A stretch of DNA of 64,000 nucleotides from positions 2,461,133 through 2,525,132 of the forward strand of contig VZTJ01004015.1 in NCBI GenBank assembly GCA_013397795.1, in the 5' to 3' direction. The position numbers and the translations under genes were made by a program. Numbering within the stretch: the first letter of the stretch is position 1; each line of letters opens with the position of its first letter. The notes beneath the pieces were generated by a model, which saw only the letters and a list, made by a program, of their open reading frames with translations, did not search any database and was not told the origin of the DNA. This DNA comes from Orthonyx spaldingii. Its lineage: Eukaryota; Chordata; Aves; Passeriformes; Orthonychidae. Of this stretch, positions 48,518 through 60,524 are shown piece by piece.

Positions 48518-48565
48518 AAAAAAAAAAAAAAAAAAGAAAAAAACCCAAAACCCAACAACCAAAAG
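48518..48565. repeat. A18 run followed by A/C-rich tail
   Basis: Eighteen A are followed by GAAAAAAA and a run of AAACCC and CAACAACC-like units. This is the same style as the tract at 33052. It could mark the 3' end of an old retroposed transcript on the plus strand, but the 300 bp to its left match nothing I recognise, and no AATAAA lies just upstream. Confidence 0.8.
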
Positions 48566-50871
48566 CCTTCTGTGGAGAAAACTTTCTTTCCTAACCACCT
48601 GTATCTGATCATTTGATTTCCTGATGTATAAGGCTTGCCCCCCAAAATCAGAACATGTCTGAGTTAGTTTTATCCAAATCCTGCCAAATTTGTAGAGGAT
48701 TCCCCTGCATGATTTTTTTTTTTTTTTTATTTTGTTCTACTTGGCACTAGTCTTGTATTCTAATGCCAGAAAATCATTCAGAAATATGTTTATTAGCTAT
48801 TAAAGTGATCTTGGAACATATACATGGGAGTAGTGGTCTCTGCACTGTAGAGACAAATCTTTAATTAGGTACGTCAAAAAAACCAAAATTTTTTTTGTTG
48901 GTTTGCATGTCTCCAGTCAAACCTTTAGGAGGCTAAAGAGGAGAGTTTTTCATCATCTTTAGAATGCACTAAAACACAATTTATTTAGGAGTAAGTACAC
49001 AAAATGGAACTTGGCAGGCAACCAGAATAGACAGTTTCTGAGAAGGCTCCTACAAACTAGCTCAGCTGTAACCATATTGGATTTTGATTTAAATTCTTGG
49101 CAGAAGAATGAATATGTGTGTATGTGTGGGGGTTATGCATGTGTTCAGGGGTGGGGAGAGGGTCAGTTCTTGAACTGCAGCAGTCATGTGAGGAGTTCCG
49201 TGAAAACCACGTGGGATGTGGTCCTGGTCTGCTTCTCTGCAGAGTGAACAATAGAATCACAGGATTTCACAAACCACAGCATACAGTGATGTACGTTTTA
49301 GGCTTTTCATACACAACTTACACTCCTCGAGCAATTTAGTAAGGTACCCTTGGCTGACAGTCTGAATCACTGCTAGTATTACTCGTAATCTATAGGTGGC
49401 TACACAAAGTAGTTCCTTGCTATGTGACCGACAGAAAATTTAATTGCTGTATCCATATGAGTGTCTACATTTCATCTTCACTCAAGTTAGACAAATCTGA
49501 AACTGGAAGATGTACCATTTCAGAAGTTTAGGCTGTAGCTGAATACAGCAAACATAAAATGCAAGCCAGAGGACAGAAAGATCTGAAGAAAGCTGATCTT
49601 TCATAGTATAAAGCTGCTTCTGATGCCATGGGTCTCTGAAGTCACTTTTGAAACTGCAAATGAAAGGCAGCTGAGAGCACTAGCAAACTGGATCAGGGCC
49701 AAGTGCATCTGAATCCTGTTGATTCTAAAGAGTGGCCAATCAAATACTGCAGGGATGGTCATCACAGCAAGAACTTTGAGGGGCCAGAATGGTGGTGTGG
49801 AAGAAGGGGGCACAAGACATGGGGTTCTTTTCTTGCTTTGATTTGTGTAATGAAGGAGATGGCAGAGTGACTGCTGCAATAGTCACTGTCAGATTCTAGA
49901 AAGCAGAATTGCTCATGGTGAAAGTGGTCCTGGTATGTGTTTTTCAGCAGAATTCAGTTTAATTCCTCATGGTTCAGTAAGACACGATTGAACAAGTCAG
50001 GAAGTCCTGTCAGCTAAATGTTACCTAATGCATCCAGTGTAAATCCAGGACAAATGTGCTAGCCTGGAGGGACCCTAATTCTTAGCTAAATCAGAAAAAA
50101 AAATAGCCATAACAGTAACTAAAGTGGAAAATGAACAGTCTGTTTACAGACGGTAACACTGTGCTTCTGTCCTGGCAGAAGCTGAAGCATCAGTCCTGAT
50201 TCTGAATTTATAGCCAGTGCACACCAGTGCACATATCCTGCATGCTGTGCTTGCTTGGTTTAATGCTTCTACATGGCCTCATTGTGTCCAGCTTCGCTGT
50301 GTGTCCTGCTGCAGGATGAGTACTGCCTAGAGTTTGCATCCTCCCTCTCGAGACTCCTGTAGGCCCCTTCCGTGATCCCATTTCTATCCTGCCATTCAGT
50401 GCCAGTCAAGGTTCTGATCTCTGTTGTGCTAAGGGCTAGCAAACAGCAAATACACTTGAATAAGCTCTACCATCAGAGTGCCCAAGGAAAATTCCAAACA
50501 CCTTGCTTATCCCCAGCTCAGAATTTGAAAGGCAAGCTCTGCTTGGATGGGATTTTTATTGCTGAATCCAGCTGCTGCTGCCCAGGGTGCCTGTCTTGGA
50601 GAGTGACACTTGATTAACAGCGCTCATTTGTACAAAAACCTCCTCCGGATGATGTTAAGCTTGGATATTCAACTTTTAGCCAAGAACCTGTGGATGACAC
50701 CTAATTTGTGCAGAATAGAGCAGACAATGTCTGTCCTCATCAGTAAAATAGAAGTGCTGCACACAGGAACTGCAGATCCTGGTGTGCAATCCTCTGTCTC
50801 CATCCAGACAGCCTGGCACTCACTGAAGGGGAAGGTGGCTGCTGGCCACTGCTCACAGCTCTGCTGCTTTC

Positions 50872-50910
50872 TGGCCAGCGGGGCCCCTCGGCACCCCGGC
50901 CTGCTGGCCA
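50872..50910. repeat. GC-rich two-part inverted repeat
   Basis: TGGCCAG at 50872-50878 pairs with CTGGCCA at 50904-50910, and the next bases CGGGG (50879-50883) pair with CCCCG (50894-50898), leaving a short bulge on the right arm and a 10-base loop. It stands out from the AT-leaning intron. No RNA family or protein is recognised. Confidence 0.7.
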
Positions 50911-51493
50911 CAGACCCTCTGCTGAGGGTGTTGCCTGCAAACATCACGTCTGATTCCATATTGGGAGTTTAGGGAGATTAGAGAGGCACAGAATCCATAA
51001 ACTGACTGTTTGTTGGCTGGTTTGATAATGTTTTTAATTGATTGCAGACACCTGCAGTCCCTTTCCAAAGTAAGTAGACAGCCCTGAAACTAACAAAGAG
51101 ATGTGTAGCGAGCAAAGAAAGATGAAATGGATCCCTTTTTCTTTTCTGCTCCAGCCCGATTTTGGTAACTGGTATGGACGAGAGTAAATACATTTTGGTA
51201 CGTATGTCCGTTAGCCCGTGATAGAGTTAAAACTGGCTGCAGAGGAAAAGCGTGCTATCGAGTGGAGGCCCGGGCTGGGGAGAGCCCATGCTTCTGGCGG
51301 CAAGAGCAGTGGTTCTGGAGAGCTCCAGAGATGCCTAATGGAAGCAAGAACTGAGCCAGGACCAAGAACTGAGTTCTTTGCAGTGGCAAATGATAGCACG
51401 TGTGGTAATTACCCACAAACTGCTCCAGAACTGTTATTTTATGGCCTGAATCATCTTGTACGGCAGTTAAGAAGCAAATACCTAGTGTCTGTC

Positions 51494-51508
51494 TGTGTGT
51501 GTGTGTGT
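51494..51508. repeat. Short TG dinucleotide repeat
   Basis: About seven and a half uninterrupted TG units, preceded by two TGTC-like units. It may be polymorphic. Confidence 0.9.
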
Positions 51509-52229
51509 ATATTTAAAAATTCAAGCTCAGTGTAGACTATTTGGGATCATTTTCCATTCTGTGCTGTTGTGGGAGGACCTGGCAGAACTGCAGCTGCATT
51601 CAAGGCTAATCTGGCAGGGCACATACCAGATGTTACAGGAGTCTTTGCTTGGGCAGTATGAATAGCTACAGCCTTACACAGCTTTAGTAGCTTCTGTAGG
51701 GGAGACAACAGGGTTAATATTCAAAGACTACTTTGTATAAGATCAGGAGGAGAAACTCCCCTAATTGTTTCTACAGAGGCCAGGGTCGCAGGAGTCTCTG
51801 GTCTTCCTGCAAAGTTGTGTAACACGTACAAATGCACTTTCAGAGGTGACATTTCACGTCTCATTTAGAGAGTGCATGGCCTCAACACAGCTTTTAACAG
51901 TTTGTTCACAGTTTTGTGTTCACAATGCATGCTATTTGATTTTTTTTTTTTCTGTGTCTTGCTGCTGACCTTAATAGGAAAAGTCTTTCTTGTAAAGCAA
52001 TGGTCAAAGACACAGCCATGTGGAATTGTATTCTTACAGGACTTCATGTGTTTAAACATGGTACTTAGTCCTTCTATGTATTACGAGATTTTATATGTCA
52101 AGGTATCTCGGAAATGCAAACTGTTCCTCATTTCCAGTGGAATACTGTTTCTTGGGATACAGCAATGTAGGCTGTGCATGAGAACTTCATATGAAGTGAC
52201 TACTTTTTATGGTTTTCATTGTACACTAG

Positions 52230-52440
52230 TGGCTCTTCACCCAGAGGGTGGCTGGGCACTGGAACAGCTCCCCAGGGTAGTGGTCACAGGTCCAGCCTGA
52301 CAGAGCTCAAGAAGAGTTTGGACAATGCTTTTGGGCACATGCTGTGACTCTTGGGATGTCTTGGGGTCTGCAGGGCCAGGAGTTGAACTCAATGATCCTT
52401 GTGGGTCCTTTCCAGCTCAGTATATTCTGTAATTCTGTAG
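52230..52440 (+). mobile_element. CR1 LINE, short 3' end fragment
   Basis: A 5'-truncated CR1 copy that begins abruptly at TGGCTCTTCACCCAGAGGGT and contains GGAACAGCTCCCCAGGG, CTGACAGAGCTCAAGAAG, and CAGGGCCAGGAGTTGAACTC. It ends in the diagnostic tail ATTCTGTAATTCTGTAG. It is in the same orientation as TGFBR3 and clearly related to the copy at 26403-26778. Of the two it is the shorter and retains only untranslated sequence. Confidence 0.92.
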
Positions 52441-53155
52441 TACTCATGTTCAGCGAGGCAGTTAAAACCAAAGGAGAGATCGAATAGCTATGCTAGAATT
52501 TCATCATTTCAACTATGGATATTACGATCAGACTTTCTTAATATCAACAACTGATTCCATAATTTTCTTGCTGTTTTTAATTTTCCATGTGCAACTGAAA
52601 TGCAGTGTTTCTAGACCATACTGAGTCTAACTACACAATATTTAGGAAATATATTGAGTAAGGAAATGGAAAGAACTTTCTGTAGTATTTAAAAAATGGT
52701 ACGTTTATAATAATAAGAATAAAACATTTTCCACAGGGAGAAGGAATTGATTCCAAAACTTATCTCTGAGTAAATTGCAAAAGAAAGAAATCTCTTTTAA
52801 AGGTGCAAGGAACAAATTGAATGTATTTTATTAATTTTGAAAAGTTTTCACGTATTTTCCTTTAGAATTGTTTTCAGATTTCTCTTTGCAGGGATTTTCT
52901 TTCATTAAATGTTTAAATCCATAAATAGTAACTATTCCATTTAGAAGTATCTATTTTATATCAGAAAGGTGATGTATTGTTGCAAGTTATCTCCCTTTCG
53001 ATATGATGATTTGTCATATGTGCTTATAATAGATGGTAGCTACACCTTCCAGCAGTGTAGTGCCACACTGAAGTTGATGTGATACATGCATACATCTAAG
53101 CTGACATCTGTGTTTAAAGGTGCATATTCTTTCTCTTTTTTTTTTTGCCCTCCAG

Positions 53156-53324
53156 ATCAAGTTTTTCCTCCCTCATGCAACATAAAAAAGAATTTTCTCT
53201 CTTTAAATTACCTTGCGGGATATCTACAGCCAAAGCCAGCAGAGGGATGCCTTATGTCTAACTTAGTCCAAGAAAGAGAAGTTCATATCATTGAACTAAG
53301 CACTCCAAATTCCAATCCTAACAG
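53156..53324 (+). CDS. TGFBR3: TGFBR3 exon: orphan domain, two conserved cysteines
   Basis: This exon encodes the end of Asp170, residues 171-225 and the first two bases of Ser226. It begins AT CAA after CCTCCAG (phase 1) and ends CCTAACAG before GTAAAG (phase 2). The reading is DQVFPPSCNIKKNFLSLNYL, then QPKPAEGC and VHIIEL. The human equivalents are DQVFPPKCNIGKNFLSLNYL, QPKAAEGC and VHIIEL. Cys177 (in PPSCN) and Cys204 (in EGCLM) sit at the orphan-domain cysteine positions. The acceptor has an unusually long uninterrupted T stretch, a strong 3' splice site. Confidence 0.97.
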
Positions 53325-55610
53325 GTAAAGTATCATCTAAATGGACTAAAACGATCTGAAATAATAGCTACAAATTTCACTTGTCTAATAAAAATCAACT
53401 GAAAGTAAGCATTTCATCCTTACAGGAAAAGCTTGGGCTTTAGTACTTTGCCTTAAATAGAAATTGGTTCTTCAGTATGTAAAGATTTTGAATTCTGCTT
53501 CATAATCACAGGATTTTTCTGGACAAGACTCCAAAGCACAGTTTTTATGGACTATATATTGTGCTCGTTCTTGTTCAATCAATTACATTTTTCCAAGGAT
53601 AAGGTTAATAAGCGAATGTCAGTAAGGGCAGTATCTGACAGAGAGGGTTTAAGGTTAGACTACTGTATAAGGAGGTGAGAGAGAGGTTGAAAGTAATCTT
53701 GACCTGTCACAGGTAGGGATGACTGGCAGCAAAGCCTGGGACAGGGGCTCCCAAACAGTGTCCAGAGGTTGCAAGTGATCTGTGGTCTATAAGCAGGTGT
53801 TCCACAGTTGCTCTGAAGATTCACAAATGTATTTTCTGTCAAGTTTCCAGCTGAGTTTAATGGATAGTTTGATAATTACAAGAAATGTTAAGGATTGATA
53901 GTGGTGCACTGACCAAAAAACGTTATAACTACAGATTAGGGAAAGTAACTCTGTACACATTATGAGGATTATCTAAGTTGTCAAAGATACCTTTGACAGG
54001 TAAAACACTTAAAATACTCATCCTTTGCTGGTCATTCCTAGATCTTAGTGGGAGAACATGAGTGGAGTTTGCTTCAGATAGCCATACTTGGAAAACCTCT
54101 TCCTGAGTGCCTAGTATGATTGCTGGAACAGAAATTTGCTATGAAACTCAGATGGTTACAATTTTGTCAGAGATCAGGTAGAATTAAAATCTTGTCTACT
54201 TACTGCTGACACTGGATTTCTGGCATTGTCCACTTGTGCTCCTCATGCAGCTACATGTGAGCACATCCTATCCCTAATGAGAAAATCACACAGGGAGATG
54301 GAGATGGGAGGAGGTGGTTTTGTGAAAAGGATAATTCTCATTGCCAGATGTTGAACCCAGAGCCTGATCATTTTCTCGCCCAGCAACCTGGGGAGAGTAA
54401 GAAAGTGTTGAGGTGTAGTGGAAGTGGAATAGGTACCTCAAACGATGATGCAGCCCTATCCTGAACAGAGCTGGTGATAACCTCAGCATCATTCCAAGTC
54501 CCTTGTAGTGTTACACAATGACAGCCTGGGTTCCAGGCTTTTGGCTTTGGATGATAGTACAATAAGAATTTGCTTTTCCGATTATAACACTGCAAAAAGT
54601 TTAAGTATTTTGCTATTAAAAGTTTAAAAAAAGGTACTGTTACTTTGTTCTTAGTTTTATGTGTTATCCACAGCTATATTTACAAAGTTTAGAACCCCAA
54701 AGAAACATACAGAAGCTGAGCTGGGCATGTGTAAAACTGCAGGAGATGGAACAAAGGTCCCAAGATAGACTAAGTCTCAGTGCAGAATATTAGTTGGAAC
54801 CTATTACTTGGGGATGAGCACGTTCTTGTTATGTATGGCCCCATAAGATGATCTGGAAGTATAGGTTTTTCTGTTGAATCAGTATTTTGCATGATGAGAT
54901 GTTATTGATGGGTAAGAACCCATTTGCTCTACTTATTTTACTGAGGTCTTGAAAATCTGGATAGTTTTCATCTATTTTCCAGCAAGCAGTAGGCTGGACA
55001 TCTGGGTTTTTTTCTTTTTAAAGTAAGTATTTATCCAGACGTTTTGGAAACTGAATACACTGCTTAATTCCTCAAAGCACACATGATCTTAAGCAAAGTA
55101 ATTCCACAATTTAACTGTTTAGGCAGAGACACTCCCCAATATAGTACTTATGGTTTGGGTTGGGTTTTTTGTGTGTGTATGTTAACCTGCTTGTCCTTTT
55201 GCTTTTTTTGATGTATTATTTTAAGTTTTAACACAGTTATAGCCAGAGGAAACCGAAACAGTTATATTTAGGCACTGTCACAGTGAAATAAGAAAATTAT
55301 GTTTACTTTAGAAAGCAGCCTGCTAGTCATATAACTTACCTGCACTGAATAGTGGGTGAATTGAGTAGCACACTTCTTGTAAATAAGAGACAGAAATATT
55401 TTTTGTTTAAAAAGTACTTGTTTCTATTGTTATGCAAAATCACTTAAGCGTATACGGGATAACAATCTGTTTTGCACATGTTGTGTTGCCTGGGATAATA
55501 TCCAGCATTTTAATCAGCTGGCCAGACAGTGGAAACATGATGGATTGGAAGAAGGTTGATAGCTGAAAATTTCTGGCATTCTGTTCTAACTTTCTATTTT
55601 CCACATACAG
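53325..55610 (+). other. TGFBR3: TGFBR3 intron (2.3 kb)
   Basis: Phase-2 intron with GTAAAG donor and CACATACAG acceptor. No repeat family, exon or RNA gene was recognised. The acceptor polypyrimidine tract is modest (CTAACTTTCTATTTTCCACATACAG), with a CTAAC branch-point-like string about 25 bases before the exon. Confidence 0.9.
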
Positions 55611-55758
55611 TGCTCTCCAGGTGGATATAATCGTTGACATTAAACCATCTCAACCCGGCGCCAGACTTGTCAGAGATGTTGTACTTATCCTCAAGTGTAG
55701 AAAGTCTGTCAATTGGGTTATCAAGTCTCATGATGTCCAGGGAAAGCTGGAAGTGATT
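55611..55758 (+). CDS. TGFBR3: TGFBR3 exon: orphan domain
   Basis: This exon encodes the end of Ser226 and residues 227-275. It reads ALQVDIIVDIKPSQ, then VVLILKCRKSVNWVIKSHDV and ends LEVI before GTAAGT (phase 0). The human stretch is AFQVDITIDIRPSQ, then LILILKCKKSVNWVIKSFDV. Cys254 (LKCRK) keeps the conserved position. The region between, GARLVRD, is the variable part of the exon. VNWVIKS is a very conserved signature of betaglycan and helps exclude endoglin, the closest paralogue. Confidence 0.97.
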
Positions 55759-58700
55759 GTAAGTTAAGGCACCTCTATTTTTTGAGAGCCATCACACTAC
55801 AACAGTATAGAATCCATTTAAATATGACATAGTGCTAGACCATGTTGATTTCTGAATGTTTTCTCTTAGCTGCTTCTTTTTAATTATTGCTGCATTTTAA
55901 GGAGTAAATACATAAACCTTTCATTCTCAAGTTTTAATATTGGGGGCTGTATTTTATTTATATCTATATATATATATCAACTGACCAACTCATTGCAGAA
56001 GCAAGGTGGTTAGTGCAGGGATTTAGTCTGTGTCTTTTTGACTTCTGCTGAAGCACCCTAAACACAGAGTTGGATGTTCATCTCCCTTTTAGCTGTTACT
56101 TTAGTGAATGGATCAACAGGTTCATCACATGAGTTGGAACGATGCCTTCAAGTGCAGAATAGATAATACTAAATATGCAGCACACCCACATCCCTTTAGA
56201 AGTGGAAATTCTTTTACTTCAGCTTGTGGTTGTAGTAATATCTATCCTTCTTCCCTGCCAGTACTTCTGTCTCTAGTAAGCTTTTGGTCAAATTGACCTC
56301 ATCTCTCCTCAAATAGCAAAAAAAAATTTAAAAAGTTAAAACCAAGTTCTCTGAAGATAAACTTCTAAAATTCCTGGACATGCTGATTCATGTTGATTTT
56401 TGGTACAGGCTTTGTGGCTTAACACCATTTCTACTAAAAAAATGTGTGTTCCCTTGCTCTGAAATAAATAAATATAATTGAATTGATCTTGCAGCCTATA
56501 CATTTGTGGCCTATTTCTGTCTTAAGCAATCAGTTAAGAGCACATTGTACAGTTGAGCTGAATGCTTGCTCAGGACCACCCAGTAGCCTCATGATTAGCA
56601 GTTCTACAGCAATTCAGTTATATTTTCAAACTCCAGTTCTTTGTATTTATAGGAATTTTACTTTGCTTACTTGCTTTCTGCTTGTGTGCAGAGGAAATTC
56701 TGGCAGGGTGCAAAGGCTGATTGATCGAAATCTCCTAAGAAAACAGATTTGTTAGCAAGATTTCATAGAAACTTCTGAGAGTGAAGGGAAATAAAAGAAA
56801 GCATATTTTGGTGTTGCTCAGAAAATTGAATGGAAAAATTACCTAGCGTGGATGATGAAGTTCCCTTTTGATCCCTGACACATATTCATCTTAGAGGTAG
56901 GAAAGGATGTTCTGGTCATTTTGTAGGTCTGAAAACAGTCGGTCCTGGAAGAGAAGGGTCACGCTTGTAAGCAGAAGGACAAAAACAATGCTTGACTTCA
57001 AAGTTTCATTCTGGGCTATTACATAGAATTCACCACTCCATATTTAGGCATATATGGATCTACTTTCACAGGATAGAGAATTGTGCTTTAGCTCACGCCA
57101 TGCTTGGAGATATCTCAAATACTGTATTTCATGTTCATGAAGCTATCACTTTATAGCTGATCAATTTTCACAAGAGGATTTCTACAGGATTTTAAAATTT
57201 CTGAAATGCTGCACTTGAATATAGAAAAGCAAGGCTGCTATTATTTTTAAAGTTCTTCTTTATTAACTATTGAAAGTATAAGTAAAAAGTATAATTAAAA
57301 ATTGTTTCTGTAATGTATGGCAGAAGGGAATATTTTATTTAGATTAACAAAAATAGAAAGTAATACATAAAATACATACAGAAATGTCAATATTTAAAAG
57401 ATTTTGTATTCATGTTAGGATTTGTGAGTAACTGTTTACTACTTTGTTTATATAGATGCTTCATTTTCTGAACGTGTTCATTTTGCTTTATTTAGAGGGG
57501 ACAAGGGACTAAATTAAACTCTCTCATGTCATTAAAAAGCCTGCATATCCAGCATTCAGGATCTCTTCATATCTTTGTTAAGCTGAAGGCCTTTCCAAGC
57601 CCAAATTTAGACAATGCATAAAAACATTACTAAGCAATTAGGTAATGTTTCACAATGTTCTTCTTATTAGTTGAAGCAGTTCCATGCACTTCATTTTTCC
57701 TAACTTCTTGCCCTCACTACAAATTAGAATTGTCTTGGGGGGATTGGCAAGCTGAGAGGGAAAGGTTAGTGCTAAGCTGCCTCAAACCCAGGACTGTAAG
57801 AAATTGAGCTCTAAGTTCACAGACAAAAAATGAAAAAGATGTTTTAGGTCATAGAGCTCATCTTCCAGCTTGCTGTGTTTCTTAAAATTCTGAAAGAGGA
57901 TGGACACAAATCCAAGTGAAATGGGAGTGTTTTAGGTAAATTAATTGCACATGATGTATGTGCAGTGCTTTCCTCCCAGGCTCTGTTTAACTCTGTGTGA
58001 AGGGAGTCCTTGCATGCACTGCTTGTGTGGTTCTGTGCCTGTACACTGCTGTTCACATCGCTTCCTTTGCAGTTGGTGTCCTTCTGCAAAGCTGGGAACT
58101 GTGCAGTGAAGTTTCAGAAAGAAAATAAGTTTGTTGAGGGGTTAAGAGTGAGAGAGATGCAATGCACAAAACAAACCTGTGAGGGTTTCAGAAGCTTGGA
58201 GGGACTGTTCTTTATGAGAGATCAACTGCCCACCACTTTCTGAAATGGTGTCTATTCTGAGTAGGTTAGTGGGGGCTCAGATTGCCTGGTTTCCATCACT
58301 GTGTGTGAAAGTGTTGGCAGGGCAGGCAAGTAAAGGAAAGTCTATTCCTGCAAGCCCTCGTTCTTGCTGTTGTTTCACTGAGGCGATGCAAGACTGAACA
58401 TTTAAAGGCTCAGTGTGGAGTGGAGCGCTGTAAACAAGCCCTGGAAATGCTCGGGTGCTAGCTAGGACAGTAAAGTTCTGAGATAATATTTGTTCAGCTG
58501 TCTCCTCATGACAGAAAAGTAAAGAGATGCAGCAAAGTTGGTGTAGTGTAATAACTCCTACCAGTCAAAGCTGTGTGGTAATATGAAAATACATGATCAG
58601 TCATGTCCAGGTTTCCATCTGTTGAAGATCAAAGATTAGTTGATTCCAAAGAGTAGTAAGGCACTAAAATTAGGATACCTATTGCTCCATTTTTGTTTCT

Positions 58701-60334
58701 TATCTGCAGTGACCTTTGCTGAGCATTGATAACTGTACTGGTAACAGTGTCCTCAAACCAGTCACTCTGCACTTAAGAGTTATCTAGACCTTCAGTTGTG
58801 AAGCTTCAAGTGTTTAAAGGCTGAAGAACTGGGTCTTTAGGAAGAAATGAGGGAGGGAGCTGAAGGTACACTATGCCATTCCATCAGGACTCTTTACATG
58901 CTTTATTCACTTCTTTGTTCAAAAACTCTTTCTGATGTCAGGTAGAGAAGTGCAGCTGAGCTCTGTGACTTTTGTAGCATGTCCGCATGAGCACTACCTA
59001 AAAGAGATCTCTCTAGTCCATCTTTTGGTGTTATAGAGTGAAAGAGATGTAAGATATGTTCACATTGAGGAAAACCAGTGGGGATGAAAAGAAGATGCAG
59101 CCTATATTATGGAGAAGGTAATCAAGCATGGGAATGAAAGTGTTTGTGGAACATTCCATGGTATCAGCTGCATTAGAAAATGCATTTCAATCACATTGCA
59201 GAAATCATTGAAAAGTGGATCATAGTGCCTTTCCTGCAGCATCTATGTTCAGCTTGTTCTGTAGCCACTGATGTGATTGTTATAGTGATAATAGTAATGT
59301 TGTGAGTGTAAAAATAAATATCTATGTATTTAGCTTTGGTGTGAATGAATACATGTTAAAGATGCTGAGCTGCTGAATGCAAGTTTGTGTAATACCAGTG
59401 AATATTTTCGAACTGCCCCTCCAACAGTGAAAGATACTTGTTATGTTCTTTTGACTTGCCCATTTTGGGCAAGAAAATTTGAGATTTTACAAAACATTTA
59501 CAGGAAAATGAAAACTAAGTGGTTGCATGACTTGTATTTATTTAATAATAACTTAGTGTGTGCATTCATAAGGTCAAGCATGTGCATTTATGAGTTTGCT
59601 GTATCAACGTATTTGTGTAAAACTTGTATTGTTAATTTTAAAATCTTTTCACGTGCAGAAAGTATATGTTGTTTTTTTTAAGTAGTCTGGCCATGCATAA
59701 CTGTGCATGCTCTCACCTACTGCTCTGTTAAGCATTTAGTTCAATGCTGTTTAACAAACTCAACACTTTGGAGGAGGCACACGGCATTTCCAGGATGAGG
59801 CTCATTCAGACACAGCCTGTGCTTGGTGCCAGCAGACTTAAAGCATTAGCTGGTATCAGCTCTACTTCATGAGCATGCTTTTTGCCTTTTTCAGTAATAC
59901 TCATTTGAACAAAGGTTTTCCTTTATCCAGTTTAAGTAATGCTCTAATCCAAGAAGTTAAGGGGACATTTGAAAATTCAGTTGTCATCTTGAGTTCACCT
60001 CACCTCGGCAGTAATTTCAGCTCAGTTTTGAAGAAAGTATGGCATTATACAAAAGCCTGTAAATATGTCTTTGTCTCGTTTAGGGGTTAACAGTTGCTGA
60101 TTGCCTTGATTTATTATGCTCCAGGCAAAGGCTGAGAGGAAGTGGGTGGCTCTTCATCTGTGCAGCAGTTATGTGCCTGAGGTGGCAGGGTTTGGTTTAT
60201 TTCCCGGGTGTTCTCAGTTTGCTGTTATTTAATAGAGTAAAACAGAATAAGAAAACAGGTTCAATCAGTGTCACTATTCCATCTTAAGTATGCGGAAGTG
60301 GTAAATCACAAACCAAGTTTTTCTTTATTTGCAG
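55759..60334 (+). other. TGFBR3: TGFBR3 intron (4.6 kb)
   Basis: Phase-0 intron from GTAAGT to TTATTTGCAG. It contains a TA dinucleotide run at 55965-55977 and otherwise ordinary AT-leaning sequence. Several open frames of 60-100 codons occur, none with recognisable similarity. No transposon was identified. Confidence 0.9.
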
Positions 60335-60524
60335 ACATCAAATAGTATTGGTTTTGGAAAAGAGACAGAACGATCCATGACTATGAGTAAAGCAGTAATA
60401 CCGGACATTCCCTCGTCGCATGAGAGTTTGATCAAGTGGGCTTATGAGCATAATTATAGTCCAGTTATTTCCTACACGAAGGCACCTGTTGCTAACAGAT
60501 TCCATCTGCAACTTGAAGATACAG
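60335..60524 (+). CDS. TGFBR3: TGFBR3 exon: end of the orphan domain
   Basis: This exon encodes residues 276-338 and the first base of Glu339. It starts ACA TCA AAT AGT after TTTGCAG and reads NSIGFGKETERSMTMSK, then IPSSHESLIKWAYEHNYSPV and ends APVANRFHLQLEDT. Human betaglycan has NSIGFGKESERSMTM, LVKWALDNGYSPI and APVANRFHLRLE in the same order. The donor is ACAGGTAAGT, with the exon ending ACAG in phase 1; this choice joins correctly to the next exon (Glu-Glu-Met). NYS at residues 316-318 forms a possible glycosylation sequon, although the following Pro makes use less likely. If the donor is not used the frame stays open into the intron (see the alternative 3' end candidate). Confidence 0.96.

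Larger units (their letters stand above)
47809..53155 (+). other. TGFBR3: TGFBR3 intron (5.3 kb)
   Basis: Phase-1 intron from GTAAAC to a strong polypyrimidine tract and CCTCCAG. It contains T14 at 48185-48198, A18 plus an A/C-rich tail at 48518-48565, T16 at 48713-48728, a GC-rich inverted repeat at 50872-50910, a CpG cluster at about 51170-51310, a short TG repeat at 51494-51508, and a CR1 3' fragment at 52230-52440. No exon was recognised. Plus-strand open frames near 50610 and 51872 are not supported; the second runs into the CR1. Confidence 0.9.

Noticed and set aside
49250..49275. AATAGAATCACAGGATTT string resembling the inverted CR1 tail
   Set aside because: No CR1 body follows it, and a match this short is not diagnostic.
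51872..52300. Plus-strand open frame of 142 codons with hydrophobic start
   Set aside because: Its 3' part reads into the CR1 fragment at 52230 and the rest is T-rich intron, so the hydrophobic residues come from poly(T) content.
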